Below are positions 24,996 to 32,751 of a stretch of 64,000 bases of DNA, piece after piece; position 1 is the stretch's first letter, and each line of letters begins with the position of its first letter. A program made the translations under genes and the position numbers. Below the pieces are notes generated by a model, which searched no databases, was not told where the DNA came from, and worked only from the letters and a program-made list of their open reading frames with translations. This stretch comes from Microbacterium sp. zg-B185 (GTDB taxonomy: Bacteria > Actinomycetota > Actinomycetes > Actinomycetales > Microbacteriaceae): NCBI RefSeq assembly GCF_030246885.1, contig NZ_CP126739.1, positions 2,666,001 to 2,730,000 of the forward strand, read 5' to 3'.

Positions 24996-26405
24996 ATGAC
25001 CACGCAGACATCGGATCTTCTGGAGGCCATCTCGGTGGCACCCGAGGACGGGCGAGCCGTCCCGGATGCGGCGACCGGTGAGCCGATCGGCTACGTCCCG
25101 GCAACGACGCCGGCCGACCTGGACGACGCGGTCGCGACGGCGCGAGCGGCCCAGCCCGCGTGGGCCGCACTCGGGCACGCCCGGCGCAGCGAGCTCCTGC
25201 ACGCGGCGGCCGATGAGATCGACGCGCATGCCGAGGAACTGGCCCAGATCATCGCGAAAGAGCAGGGCAAACCTCTCAACGGACTCGGCGCCCGCTTCGA
25301 AGCGGCCGGCTGCTCCGCCTGGATCCGGGGCGCCGCCGACCTGTCTCTGGAACCCGAGGTCCTCTTCGAGGCCGAGGGCACCAGATCGGAGCTGCACTAT
25401 GTGCCGCTGGGCGTCGTCGGTGCCATCAGCCCCTGGAACTGGCCGGCCCTGATCGCGATCTGGCAGATCGCTCCCTCGCTGCGGATGGGCAACACCGTCG
25501 TCGCCAAGCCGAGCGAGTACACCCCGCTCAGCGTGATGGCGGTGGCGGAGCTGATGAACCGTCATCTCCCCCCTGGCGTGCTGATCGTCGCCCCGGGCGA
25601 CCGCGAAGTGGGCGCGGCCATCGCCGCCCACCCCGGGATCGACAAGATCATGTTCACCGGGTCGACCAAGACCGGGCGGGAGATCGTCAAGAGCTCCTCC
25701 CAGAACCTCGCCCGTCTGACTCTGGAGCTCGGCGGCAACGATGCCGGCATCGTGCTGCCCGGAGCCGATGTCAAAGCGCTCGGCGAGAAGCTGTTCTGGG
25801 GGGCGTTCATCAACTCCGGTCAGACCTGTGCCGCTCTCAAGCGGCTCTACGTGCACGACTCGCTCTACGAGGAGGTCGTCACCGAGCTGGCGCGCCTGGC
25901 CGAGGCGACACCGCTGGGCCACGGCATGGACGAGGGCAGCGCGTTGGGACCGCTGTCCACCCGCCAGCAGTTCGACATCGTCTCCGAACTCGTCGCCGAC
26001 GCGCGCGATCGCGGGGCGCGCATCGTCACCGGCGGGGAGGCCGCACCCGAGCTCGGCGCGCACTTCTACCGGGCGACGGTCGTGGCGGACATCGACGACG
26101 GGGCGCGGCTGGTCGCGGAGGAGCAGTTCGGACCGGTTCTGCCGATCGTGCGCTACACCGACCTCGACGCGGTGATCGCGCTGGCGAACGCATCCGACCA
26201 GGCCCTGGGCGCGTCCGTGTGGGGCGATCCGGAGCAGGCCCGGGCCATCGCGGAGCGCATCGAGAGCGGCACCGTCTGGATCAACCAGCACGGCACGATC
26301 AACCCCCTGGTGCCCTTCGGCGGCACCAAGGGCTCCGGGTACGGTCTGGAGTTCGGCGTGCACGGGCTGAAGGCCGTGGCCGGCACCAAGGTCATCACCG
26401 TCTGA
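24996..26405 (+). CDS. Aldehyde dehydrogenase (NAD(P)+)
   Basis: 469 residues. Coenzyme region SPWNWPALIAIWQIAPSLRM, NAD loop MFTGSTKTGREI, catalytic Glu in LELGGNDAGIVLPGAD, catalytic Cys in NSGQTCAALKRLYVHD, and EEQFGPVLPIV are all present, so it should be active. The unusual cysteine context (QTCAALKR) and the short length resemble aldehyde dehydrogenases of aryl or hydroxymuconic semialdehyde type. It sits between the CMD and FAH genes with an extradiol dioxygenase downstream. Oxidation of a benzaldehyde or of a ring-cleavage semialdehyde are the two likely roles, and the sequence does not decide between them. Confidence 0.88.
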   Translation: MTTQTSDLLEAISVAPEDGRAVPDAATGEPIGYVPATTPADLDDAVATARAAQPAWAALGHARRSELLHAAADEIDAHAEELAQIIAKEQGKPLNGLGARFEAAGCSAWIRGAADLSLEPEVLFEAEGTRSELHYVPLGVVGAISPWNWPALIAIWQIAPSLRMGNTVVAKPSEYTPLSVMAVAELMNRHLPPGVLIVAPGDREVGAAIAAHPGIDKIMFTGSTKTGREIVKSSSQNLARLTLELGGNDAGIVLPGADVKALGEKLFWGAFINSGQTCAALKRLYVHDSLYEEVVTELARLAEATPLGHGMDEGSALGPLSTRQQFDIVSELVADARDRGARIVTGGEAAPELGAHFYRATVVADIDDGARLVAEEQFGPVLPIVRYTDLDAVIALANASDQALGASVWGDPEQARAIAERIESGTVWINQHGTINPLVPFGGTKGSGYGLEFGVHGLKAVAGTKVITV

Positions 26406-26412
26406 CCGCGCG

Positions 26413-27330
26413 ATGAGATTCGGGACGATCGAGGACGGCGAGGGATCAGCAGTCGTCGTGCAATCCGCGCCGGACGAGGCGGTGGCGATGCCGTATCCAG
26501 ACCTGGACACGATGCTGGGGGCACCGGAATCGGAGTGGCGGGCCGGCGCGGCGGCGGCGTTGGAATCCGGTGAGCGCCGGTCGGCGGCATCCCTGACGTG
26601 GCTGCCCCCGGTGCGGCGACCGGGAAAGGTGCTGTGCGTCGCCCTCAACAACAGCGCCAACCCGGACCGGATCATGCGCGGCCCGTCCACCCCGGCGATG
26701 TTCGTCAAGCCGTCGTCCTCGCTGGTGGGGCACAACCGCCCCATCGTGATCAAGGACGCCTACGGGCGGGTGCATCCCGAACCCGAGCTGGCGGTGATCA
26801 TCGGGCGAGGCGGGACGGACATCGCAGCGGGGGACGCCCTGACGCACGTCTTCGGCTACACGATCATCAACGACCTGACCTCGCCGACCATGCGGGACGC
26901 GGACACCTTCCACTACCGGGCGATCCATCCCGACCCGGACAGCCCCGACGGCATCCGTTATGTGGACAGCTGGGTGAGTTATCCCGCCCGCTACAAGGGG
27001 TCCGATACCTTCGGTCCGCTCGGACCGTGGGTCACGACGCGCGATGAGATCCCGGATCCGCACGCGCTCCGGATCACCTGCTCGCACGAGGGCACGCTCG
27101 TCACCGACGACAACACGGCGAATCTGCGGTTCAGCGTGTCCGAGGTGATCTCCTTCGCCTCGCAGTACCTGACGCTGGAGGTCGGCGACGTGATCGCGAT
27201 GGGGACGGCGCTGAAGCGGTCCGCCCGCGGCGGCGCGGTGCAGAACGTGGATCTGGCGCGTCTGGGCGGACTCATCGAGGTGTCGATCGAGGGGATCGGC
27301 ACCCTGTCCAACCCGGTCCTCAAGCGATGA
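26413..27330 (+). CDS. Fumarylacetoacetate hydrolase family protein
   Basis: 305 residues: a variable N-terminus followed by the FAH barrel. The metal-binding acidic residues are visible in VHPEPELAVIIG (Glu-x-Glu) and in TIINDLTSP (Asp). The motif ITCSHEGTLVTDDNTANLRF and the C-terminal LEVGDVIAMGT complete the fold. Family members hydrolyse or isomerise beta-diketo or 2-oxo-enoic acids derived from ring fission. It starts 8 bp after the ALDH stop and its stop overlaps the next start (ATGA). With the dioxygenase at 27787 it makes sense as the hydrolase or isomerase acting after meta-cleavage (inference). Confidence 0.88.
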   Translation: MRFGTIEDGEGSAVVVQSAPDEAVAMPYPDLDTMLGAPESEWRAGAAAALESGERRSAASLTWLPPVRRPGKVLCVALNNSANPDRIMRGPSTPAMFVKPSSSLVGHNRPIVIKDAYGRVHPEPELAVIIGRGGTDIAAGDALTHVFGYTIINDLTSPTMRDADTFHYRAIHPDPDSPDGIRYVDSWVSYPARYKGSDTFGPLGPWVTTRDEIPDPHALRITCSHEGTLVTDDNTANLRFSVSEVISFASQYLTLEVGDVIAMGTALKRSARGGAVQNVDLARLGGLIEVSIEGIGTLSNPVLKR

Positions 27331-27776
27331 CGGCGCTCAGCGCGGAGGCGAGGGGCGCGATCGGGGATCTGAACGCGCGCTTCGCGTGGGCGCTGGATCT
27401 GCACGATTTCGAGGCGCTGCGCAGCATCCTGACCCCGGACGTGCACTACGTCAGCGTCGGCAGGGAATTCCACGACGTGGAGTCCACCATCGCCTCGTTC
27501 CGCGCCAGGACGGCCACCCGCACGACGCGCCACGGACTGGGCAACCTCCTGCTGGAATCCGTGGCGGACGACCAGGTGCGCGGCCGCTCCAGCTGGCACA
27601 CCTTCGCCAGCAACGACGACCCGCCCGGTCCCGGGGTCGCCCTGTTCATGGTCGCGGATTTCGCCGACCTCTACCGCCGGACTGCGCAGGGGTGGCGGAT
27701 TGCGGAGCGCATCATCACCCCGGTGTTCCGCGACCCCGCGCTGGCGCCCGGCGCGCCGGCTTCGAGCCCGTCCTGA
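27327..27776 (+). CDS. SnoaL-like / NTF2-fold small protein
   Basis: 149 residues. The start LNARFAWALDLHDFEALRSI, then LTPDVHYVS and a closing WRIAERIITPVFR, are typical of SnoaL_4 cone-fold proteins. These include ring-hydroxylating dioxygenase beta-subunit relatives, small dehydratases and isomerases. There is no Rieske alpha-subunit nearby, so it is not a dioxygenase small subunit. It is coupled to the FAH gene by a 4-bp overlap and lies 10 bp before the extradiol dioxygenase. A dehydratase or isomerase step in the same pathway is possible but unproven. Confidence 0.78.
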   Translation: MTALSAEARGAIGDLNARFAWALDLHDFEALRSILTPDVHYVSVGREFHDVESTIASFRARTATRTTRHGLGNLLLESVADDQVRGRSSWHTFASNDDPPGPGVALFMVADFADLYRRTAQGWRIAERIITPVFRDPALAPGAPASSPS

Positions 27777-27786
27777 AGGAGCCCGC

Positions 27787-28740
27787 GTGTCCGATTCATC
27801 CCGTCACGAACTCGCCCATCTCGGCCACCATGCGCTGCTGACACCGAAACCCGACGAGACGCTGGCCTACTTCGTCGATCTGCTGGGCATGGACGAGGTG
27901 GCCCACCACAACGGGTCGCACTACCTGCGCTCGTTCGGCGACTATGAACGGTGGAGTCTGAAGATCACACCCGCCGAGCACGCCGGCCTGGAATACGCCT
28001 CGTGGCGGACGGCGAGCGCGGCGGCGCTGGACCGCCGCGTCGCCTGGCTCGAGGCGAACGGCCACCCGGGCGCCTGGGTCGACCAGGATCTGAACGCAGG
28101 ACGCGAGTACGAGTTCCGCGATCCGGACGGCCACGCATTCCGGCTGTACTTCAACACCGAAGGCTACGACGCGCCCGAGGGCAAACGTCCCGTGATCCCG
28201 GTGAACTTCCAGGCGTACGTCGGCCGCGGCGCGAACGTGCGGCATGTCGACCATCTCAATCTGCTGGCCCGGGACGTCCGCGCCAACCGCGAGTTCTGGG
28301 AGCGGGGCTTCGGTCTGCGAACCTTCGAGATCATCGAACTGCCCGACGGGGCGGAGGCGGGCGCCTGGATGAGCGCCACGATCCAGGGTCACGAGCTGAT
28401 CTACACGCAGGAGCGCACCAGCGGCTCCGGGAGGCTCCATCACTTCGCCTACCTGGTCGACACCCGCGAGGAGGTGCTGCGCGCCGCGGAGATCTTCGCC
28501 GACGCCCGCATCTACATCGAGGCCGGCCCGTCCCGGCACACCGCCATCCAGGGTTTCTACCTCTATACGCGCGAGCCCGGGGGCAACCGCATCGAGGTCG
28601 CCAACGGGGGGTATCTCGTCTTCGCCCCCGACCGTGAGCCCTACGTGTGGACGGCCGAGGAGTGGGCCACGAAGCCGGGGTGGGGCGCGCCCATCCCGCC
28701 GGAGTTCCACATCTACGGCACGCCCGATGTCGCACAGTGA
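27787..28740 (+). CDS. Type I extradiol dioxygenase (catechol 2,3-dioxygenase-like)
   Basis: 317 residues with two VOC modules. The catalytic C-terminal module keeps a full 2-His-1-carboxylate iron site: His156 (RHVDHLNLL), His218 or His219 (RLHHFAYLV) and Glu270 (GNRIEVANGG), with a Tyr/His-rich FYLYTREPGGNR just before the Glu. It should open a catechol ring next to the diol using Fe(II) and O2. The start is GTG at 27787 after AAGGAG. It is the ring-cleavage enzyme of the AraC-linked operon, distinct from hpaD at 50 kb. The substrate is unknown; a substituted catechol such as a protocatechuate derivative is plausible. Confidence 0.87.
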   Translation: MSDSSRHELAHLGHHALLTPKPDETLAYFVDLLGMDEVAHHNGSHYLRSFGDYERWSLKITPAEHAGLEYASWRTASAAALDRRVAWLEANGHPGAWVDQDLNAGREYEFRDPDGHAFRLYFNTEGYDAPEGKRPVIPVNFQAYVGRGANVRHVDHLNLLARDVRANREFWERGFGLRTFEIIELPDGAEAGAWMSATIQGHELIYTQERTSGSGRLHHFAYLVDTREEVLRAAEIFADARIYIEAGPSRHTAIQGFYLYTREPGGNRIEVANGGYLVFAPDREPYVWTAEEWATKPGWGAPIPPEFHIYGTPDVAQ

Positions 28741-28776
28741 CGCCGGCGGCGCGCACAGCCCATCGCAGGTGACGGC

Positions 28777-29694
28777 GTGAGGTCCGTCGCGATCCTGGGC
28801 GCCGGGGCGATGGGCCGCCTGTTCGCCGCGCGGCTGGCCGAGGCGGGGATCGACGTGACGCTCGTCGATGTGGATGCCGGACTGCTGCGCGATCTGGGCG
28901 ACCGAGGCGTCCGCCTCGAAGACGACGCCGGAGTGCGCGAGGTCGCCGTGCGGGTCTCGCCTGCCCACGAGCTGAGCGGCACCGCGCAGCTGTACGTCAT
29001 CTTCACCAAGGGCATGCACACCCGCTCCGCCGTGGCGTCGATCGCCGGCATGGCAGGCGCGGGCGCCGGCGTGCTCACTCTGCAGAACGGGCTGGGCAAC
29101 CCGGAGATCATCGCCGAGGCCTTTCCCGCCGATCGGATCATCAAGGGGGTGGCTTCCCTGCCTGCGGATGCCGAGGGCACGACAGGTGTCCGCTCGCTCG
29201 GGAAGGGCCATCTCGACGTGGGCGCGTTCGCCGCCGGCGGGGAGGCGTGGGCCGGGGAGGTCGCCGAGGTCCTGGCATCCGCCGGCTTCGATGTCCGGCT
29301 CCCCGCCGACATCGACGCGGCGATCTGGGAGAAGCTGGCGTTCAACACCGCCCTGAACGTACCGGCCGCCCTGACCGGCCTGAGCAACGCCGGGATGGAC
29401 AACCCGCCCGGCCGCCGAGTGATCACCCGCCTCGTGGACGAGGTGCTCGCCGTGGCCCACGCGCAGGGCGTCTCCGCCGACGGTGCGAGGATCCACGCGG
29501 CGATCGATCATGCACTCGTCGCGCACGCAGACCACCGTGCCTCCATGCTGCAGGACGTCATCGCGGGCCGCCCCGCCGAGATCGAGTCCATCCCCGGCGC
29601 CGTGCTGGAACGAGCCCGGCATGCGAAGCTGCCCGTGCCCGTGCTGGAGTCCTTCACCGATGCGCTGCGCATGGCGGCGGGAGGGCGGCGATGA
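28777..29694 (+). CDS. Ketopantoate reductase family oxidoreductase
   Basis: 305 residues. It has an N-terminal Rossmann fold with GAGAMGRLFAARLAEAG, LQNGLGNPE in the middle, and the C-terminal helical ApbA domain with WEKLAFNTALNVPAALTG. The family reduces 2-dehydropantoate, but many members inside catabolic clusters act on other 2-oxo acids. It starts with GTG and overlaps the FMN oxidase gene by 4 bp, so a redox pair acting on 2-hydroxy/2-oxo acids is suggested. A housekeeping panE role is less likely because no other pantothenate gene is nearby. Confidence 0.8.
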   Translation: MRSVAILGAGAMGRLFAARLAEAGIDVTLVDVDAGLLRDLGDRGVRLEDDAGVREVAVRVSPAHELSGTAQLYVIFTKGMHTRSAVASIAGMAGAGAGVLTLQNGLGNPEIIAEAFPADRIIKGVASLPADAEGTTGVRSLGKGHLDVGAFAAGGEAWAGEVAEVLASAGFDVRLPADIDAAIWEKLAFNTALNVPAALTGLSNAGMDNPPGRRVITRLVDEVLAVAHAQGVSADGARIHAAIDHALVAHADHRASMLQDVIAGRPAEIESIPGAVLERARHAKLPVPVLESFTDALRMAAGGRR

Positions 29695-30956
29695 GCCCCC
29701 GCCGTGCGGTGCCGTCGATCCGCGAGGTGGCGCGGATGGTGCGGCTGGGCGAGGGTCCCCCGCGCCGGTCCGTCCGATCCGCGGCGGACATCGCCGACCT
29801 GCGCGAGCGGGCGCGCCGGCGGCTGCCCGGACCGGTCTTCGACTATCTGGACGGCGCCGCCGGCAACGAGGTCGCCTCCGTTCGCAACCGCGACGCCTTC
29901 GACCGGGTGCGACTGGTCTCGCGCGTCCTCCGCGACGTCAGCGTCGTGGACACCACGACGGACATGCTCGGACGTCCCGCCGCCGCACCCGTCATCCTCG
30001 GACCCATCGGTCTGACCCGCGTGTTCCACCCGGAAGGCGAGGCGGCGGTCGCGCGGGTCGCCGCGGCCCATGGCATCCCGGCGGCGCTGTCCACCATGGC
30101 CTCGACCTCGCCCGAGGCCTTCGCGCAGGCGGCGCCCGCGCTGGACCGCTGGTTCCAGCTGTACCTCTGGCGCGACCGGGGCGCCGCACGGACGATCATC
30201 GAGCGGGCCCGCCGGGCGGGCTTCCGGGTGCTCATGCTCACCGTGGATGTGCCGGTCGCGGGAGAGCGGCTGCGGGACGTCCGCGCCGGATTGCAGTTCC
30301 CGCCGAGCGTGCCCCTGCGCACCGCGATCGGGTTCGCGCGCCACCCGCGCTGGGTCTGGCGGGTCCTCACCTCGGAGCCGATCGGCTTCGCGACCGGCGG
30401 TGGACCGCGCGGGGATTTCGTCGCCCAGACCAACGCACTGCTGGATCCGGCCGTGACCTTCCGCGACCTGGAATGGCTGCGGAGCCTGTGGGAGGGCCCC
30501 ATCGTGGTGAAGGGGGTGCTGTCCCCCGCCGACGCCGTGGCGCTGCGCGAGCACGGGATGGACGGACTGGTGGTCTCCAACCACGGCGGGCGTCAGCTGG
30601 AAGGCGCGATCGCACCGGCTGAAGCGCTGCCGGCGATCCGTGCGGCCGTCGGACCGGACATGTTCGTCGCGGTGGACGGCGGCATCCGTTCCGGCGCGCA
30701 CGTCGCCGCAGCGCTCGCCCTCGGCGCGGATGCCGCCCTGATCGGCCGGGCGTATCTGTACGGACTGGCCGCCGGCGGCGAAGCGGGCGTCGACCAGGCG
30801 CTGAGGATCCTCGAGTCCGGGCTGCGCCGGACCCTCGCGTTGCTGGGTGCCGCCTCGACGGGTGAGGTGACCGGCGGGATGGCCCGGGTGGATTCCCGTC
30901 TCCGCACTCCCGCGGAGGGGCATCAGAGTCGATTCGGAGTGCGCAGCTCGGGATGA
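29691..30956 (+). CDS. FMN-dependent alpha-hydroxy-acid oxidoreductase (LldD / mandelate dehydrogenase family)
   Basis: 421 residues, a full-length FMN TIM-barrel enzyme. The N-terminal VFDYLDGAAGNEVASVRNRD and the Tyr in WFQLYLWRDRG are typical. The catalytic His and substrate-binding Arg are in the signature SNHGGRQLEGA, and the phosphate site is in DGGIRSGAHVAAALALGADA. It oxidises an (S)-2-hydroxy acid to the 2-oxo acid. The family covers lactate, glycolate and mandelate dehydrogenases. Together with a benzoylformate-decarboxylase-like enzyme and an aldehyde dehydrogenase in the window, a mandelate-type substrate is attractive (inference). It is the last gene of the plus-strand operon; 39 bp separate it from the convergent DUF3237 gene. 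Confidence 0.88.
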   Translation: MSPRRAVPSIREVARMVRLGEGPPRRSVRSAADIADLRERARRRLPGPVFDYLDGAAGNEVASVRNRDAFDRVRLVSRVLRDVSVVDTTTDMLGRPAAAPVILGPIGLTRVFHPEGEAAVARVAAAHGIPAALSTMASTSPEAFAQAAPALDRWFQLYLWRDRGAARTIIERARRAGFRVLMLTVDVPVAGERLRDVRAGLQFPPSVPLRTAIGFARHPRWVWRVLTSEPIGFATGGGPRGDFVAQTNALLDPAVTFRDLEWLRSLWEGPIVVKGVLSPADAVALREHGMDGLVVSNHGGRQLEGAIAPAEALPAIRAAVGPDMFVAVDGGIRSGAHVAAALALGADAALIGRAYLYGLAAGGEAGVDQALRILESGLRRTLALLGAASTGEVTGGMARVDSRLRTPAEGHQSRFGVRSSG

Positions 30957-30995
30957 CGGAGCGTGCGCTGACCTGGCGCTCTCCGCCCGCAGGCG

Positions 30996-31457
30996 CTACG
31001 TGACGCGGTAGGCGCGGTACCGGACCGCGTCGGCTGCGCGGATCGCCGAGGCGACGAAGATCGCGCTCTGCAGGTGGAGCAGGCGCGGCGCCGAGGTCTC
31101 CAGGTACACCGCCACCCGGAAGTAGTAGCGACTCGGGTCGACGGCATCCCCTCGCAGGAGCGCCTCCAGGACGGCCGGGTCGCCGCTGCGCACCCCCGAC
31201 GTGCGCAGATGCACGAACTCGCCCTGCGGAGTCCGGGCGGTGTAGCGGGTGTCGATGTCGACGGATCCGTCGGGCCGCACGACCTGCCAGTCGGCGCCGC
31301 CAGGAAGTATCTCGGCGTCGAAGAGTCCGCGCACGGTACCGCCGGCGATCGGGATGACCCGGCGGTGCCCGGCACGGGTCATGCCGTGATCCTGCAGCGG
31401 ACCCAATGTCGCGTCCACGTCGAATGCCGGTTCCAGTCCGGGCGTCGGTGCATCCAT
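30996..31457 (-). CDS. DUF3237 domain protein
   Basis: 153 residues covering one DUF3237 domain: RVIPIAGGTVRGLFDAEILP, GGADWQVVRPDGSVDIDTRY and YFRVAVYLETSAPRL are the conserved blocks. Its molecular function is not known. It often occurs in aromatic or hydroxyacid catabolic clusters. A clear SD (GGAGGGG) precedes the ATG at 31457, and a 15-bp tandem duplication lies in the leader. It lies 60 bp downstream of the HIBADH-like gene on the same strand and may be co-transcribed with it. Confidence 0.8.
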   Translation of the reverse strand: MDAPTPGLEPAFDVDATLGPLQDHGMTRAGHRRVIPIAGGTVRGLFDAEILPGGADWQVVRPDGSVDIDTRYTARTPQGEFVHLRTSGVRSGDPAVLEALLRGDAVDPSRYYFRVAVYLETSAPRLLHLQSAIFVASAIRAADAVRYRAYRVT

Positions 31458-31465
31458 CGTCCCCT

Positions 31466-31495
31466 CCGATCTGCGTGCGTCCGATCTGCGTGCGT
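31466..31495. repeat. Perfect 15-bp tandem duplication
   Basis: CCGATCTGCGTGCGT occurs twice head to tail, with a partial CCGA(G) third start. It is in the 60-bp gap between the HIBADH-like and DUF3237 genes, just upstream of the DUF3237 SD. It looks like a recent slippage duplication. Confidence 0.85.
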
Positions 31496-31517
31496 CCGAG
31501 GGTGCGAACGCGCAGGG

Positions 31518-32411
31518 TCAGCGCGTCTCGCCGCTCCAGAAGCGGTATGCCGCGGTGTGGTCCACGCCCCCGAGGGCGTCCAGCGCGTCCTCGAAGCTCG
31601 ACGCTACCGCCTCGCACACCGGCGCATCGCGCCCCATGCCGCGCTGCAGGTCGCGCGCGATGCGGATGTCCTTCGTGATCAGGGGCAGGGAGAAGCCGCT
31701 GGCGTACTTCTCAGCGACGACGTGCGGCCCGAAGACGTGCGTCGATGAGAAGCTCTGGCCCGTCGAATCGTTGAGGATGTCGATCATCAGCTGCGGGTCC
31801 AGGCCGAACTGCCGTCCCGCGATCAGTGCCTCCGACGTGGCGGCGAACGCGGCGCCGGCCACGAAGTTGTTCAGCGCCTTCATCGCGTCGCCCGTGCCCA
31901 GCCCGCCGGTGCGGTACACAGACCGGCTCATCGGCTCCACCACCCGTTCGGCCAGGGCCGCGGCATCCTCGTCGTCGGCGCCCATCATGATCGCCAACGT
32001 CCCGTCGGCCGCCCGGGGCACACCTCCGGAGACCGGGGCATCGACCAGGCGGACACCGAAGGCGGCAAGCGCACGCCCGGTCGCCACGGTCTCGGTGGGG
32101 TCGGATGAGCTCATGTCGACCACCACGGTCCCCTGGCGCAGCGGGATCCGCAGTGCACCGTCGCCGTCCAGGAACACGGACCGCACGATCGCGCTGGTGG
32201 GGAGCATGGTGACGATCACGTCGCACGCGGCCAGCTCCGCCGGGTCCACGACCCCGGCGACACCGAGCTCGGATGCCACGGTCCGGGTGCGGTCGGCGTC
32301 CGCGTCGTAGACGCGGAGGCCGACCCCGGCGCGCGCGAGATTGCGTGACATGGGTGTGCCCATCATCCCGAGACCCACGAAGCCCACCTGAAGAGTCTTG
32401 TCATCCACCAT
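31518..32411 (-). CDS. 3-Hydroxyisobutyrate dehydrogenase-like oxidoreductase
   Basis: 297 residues, a beta-hydroxyacid dehydrogenase. The dinucleotide signature GFVGLGMMGTPMSRNLARAG is complete, DAPVSGGVPRAADGTLAIMM is the substrate-binding block, and the catalytic Lys is in GDAMKALNNFVAGAAF. It should oxidise a 3-hydroxy acid or reduce tartronate-semialdehyde-like compounds with NAD(P)(H). The ATG at 32411 is preceded by GGGAG; the longer frame lacks support. A second paralogue is at 36679-37542 on the other strand, and the two are clearly different in sequence. Confidence 0.87.
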   Translation of the reverse strand: MVDDKTLQVGFVGLGMMGTPMSRNLARAGVGLRVYDADADRTRTVASELGVAGVVDPAELAACDVIVTMLPTSAIVRSVFLDGDGALRIPLRQGTVVVDMSSSDPTETVATGRALAAFGVRLVDAPVSGGVPRAADGTLAIMMGADDEDAAALAERVVEPMSRSVYRTGGLGTGDAMKALNNFVAGAAFAATSEALIAGRQFGLDPQLMIDILNDSTGQSFSSTHVFGPHVVAEKYASGFSLPLITKDIRIARDLQRGMGRDAPVCEAVASSFEDALDALGGVDHTAAYRFWSGETR

Positions 32412-32628
32412 CGCTGCGTACTCCCGATTCGTGCGTGCTGCGGGCCGCGACGGCGCGACACTGCCGCGCAGGCACCGACCTCCTCCGCTCAGTGTGTGCC
32501 ACCGGTCCCACTGCGGACTTGTCCATCGGCGCACAGCTGTGCCTCCCCTGCGCAGGCCGGCCCGCGGGTCCGCGGCTTTCCGGTCCGGCCGGGCCACCAT
32601 GGAGATGTCACCTGTGGAAAGGCCCGAG

Positions 32629-32751
32629 ATGCACAAGCTGGTCGTCCTGTACCCGCACCCCGCCGATACGGGTGCGTTCGAGCGCTACTACCGGGCGACT
32701 CAGGGCACCCTCGTCCTGGACTACGAGACCGAGACGCCGCCGCACCGATGA
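32629..32751 (+). pseudogene. EthD-like protein remnant (40 codons)
   Basis: The reading frame gives MHKLVVLYPHPADTGAFERY, which is the opening of an EthD/dimeric-barrel protein (family usually about 100 residues). It then runs into LVLDYETETPP and stops 40 codons in. The rest of the ferredoxin-like fold is missing, consistent with an internal deletion. An SD (GGAAAGG) still precedes the ATG, and the stop overlaps the start of the FAD oxidase gene (ATGA), so it may survive as a translated leader that couples to the next gene. Confidence 0.55.

Noticed and set aside
24261-26753. An 830-codon minus-strand frame opposite the CMD, ALDH and FAH genes
   Set aside because: No recognisable domains and biased composition; the plus-strand genes show complete catalytic motifs and SD sequences.
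27327-27776. Small subunit of a Rieske ring-hydroxylating dioxygenase
   Set aside because: The fold is similar, but no Rieske alpha subunit, ferredoxin or reductase gene is in the window.
28777-29694. Housekeeping panE
   Set aside because: Embedded by 4-bp overlap in a catabolic operon and without other pantothenate genes; only the family name is supported.
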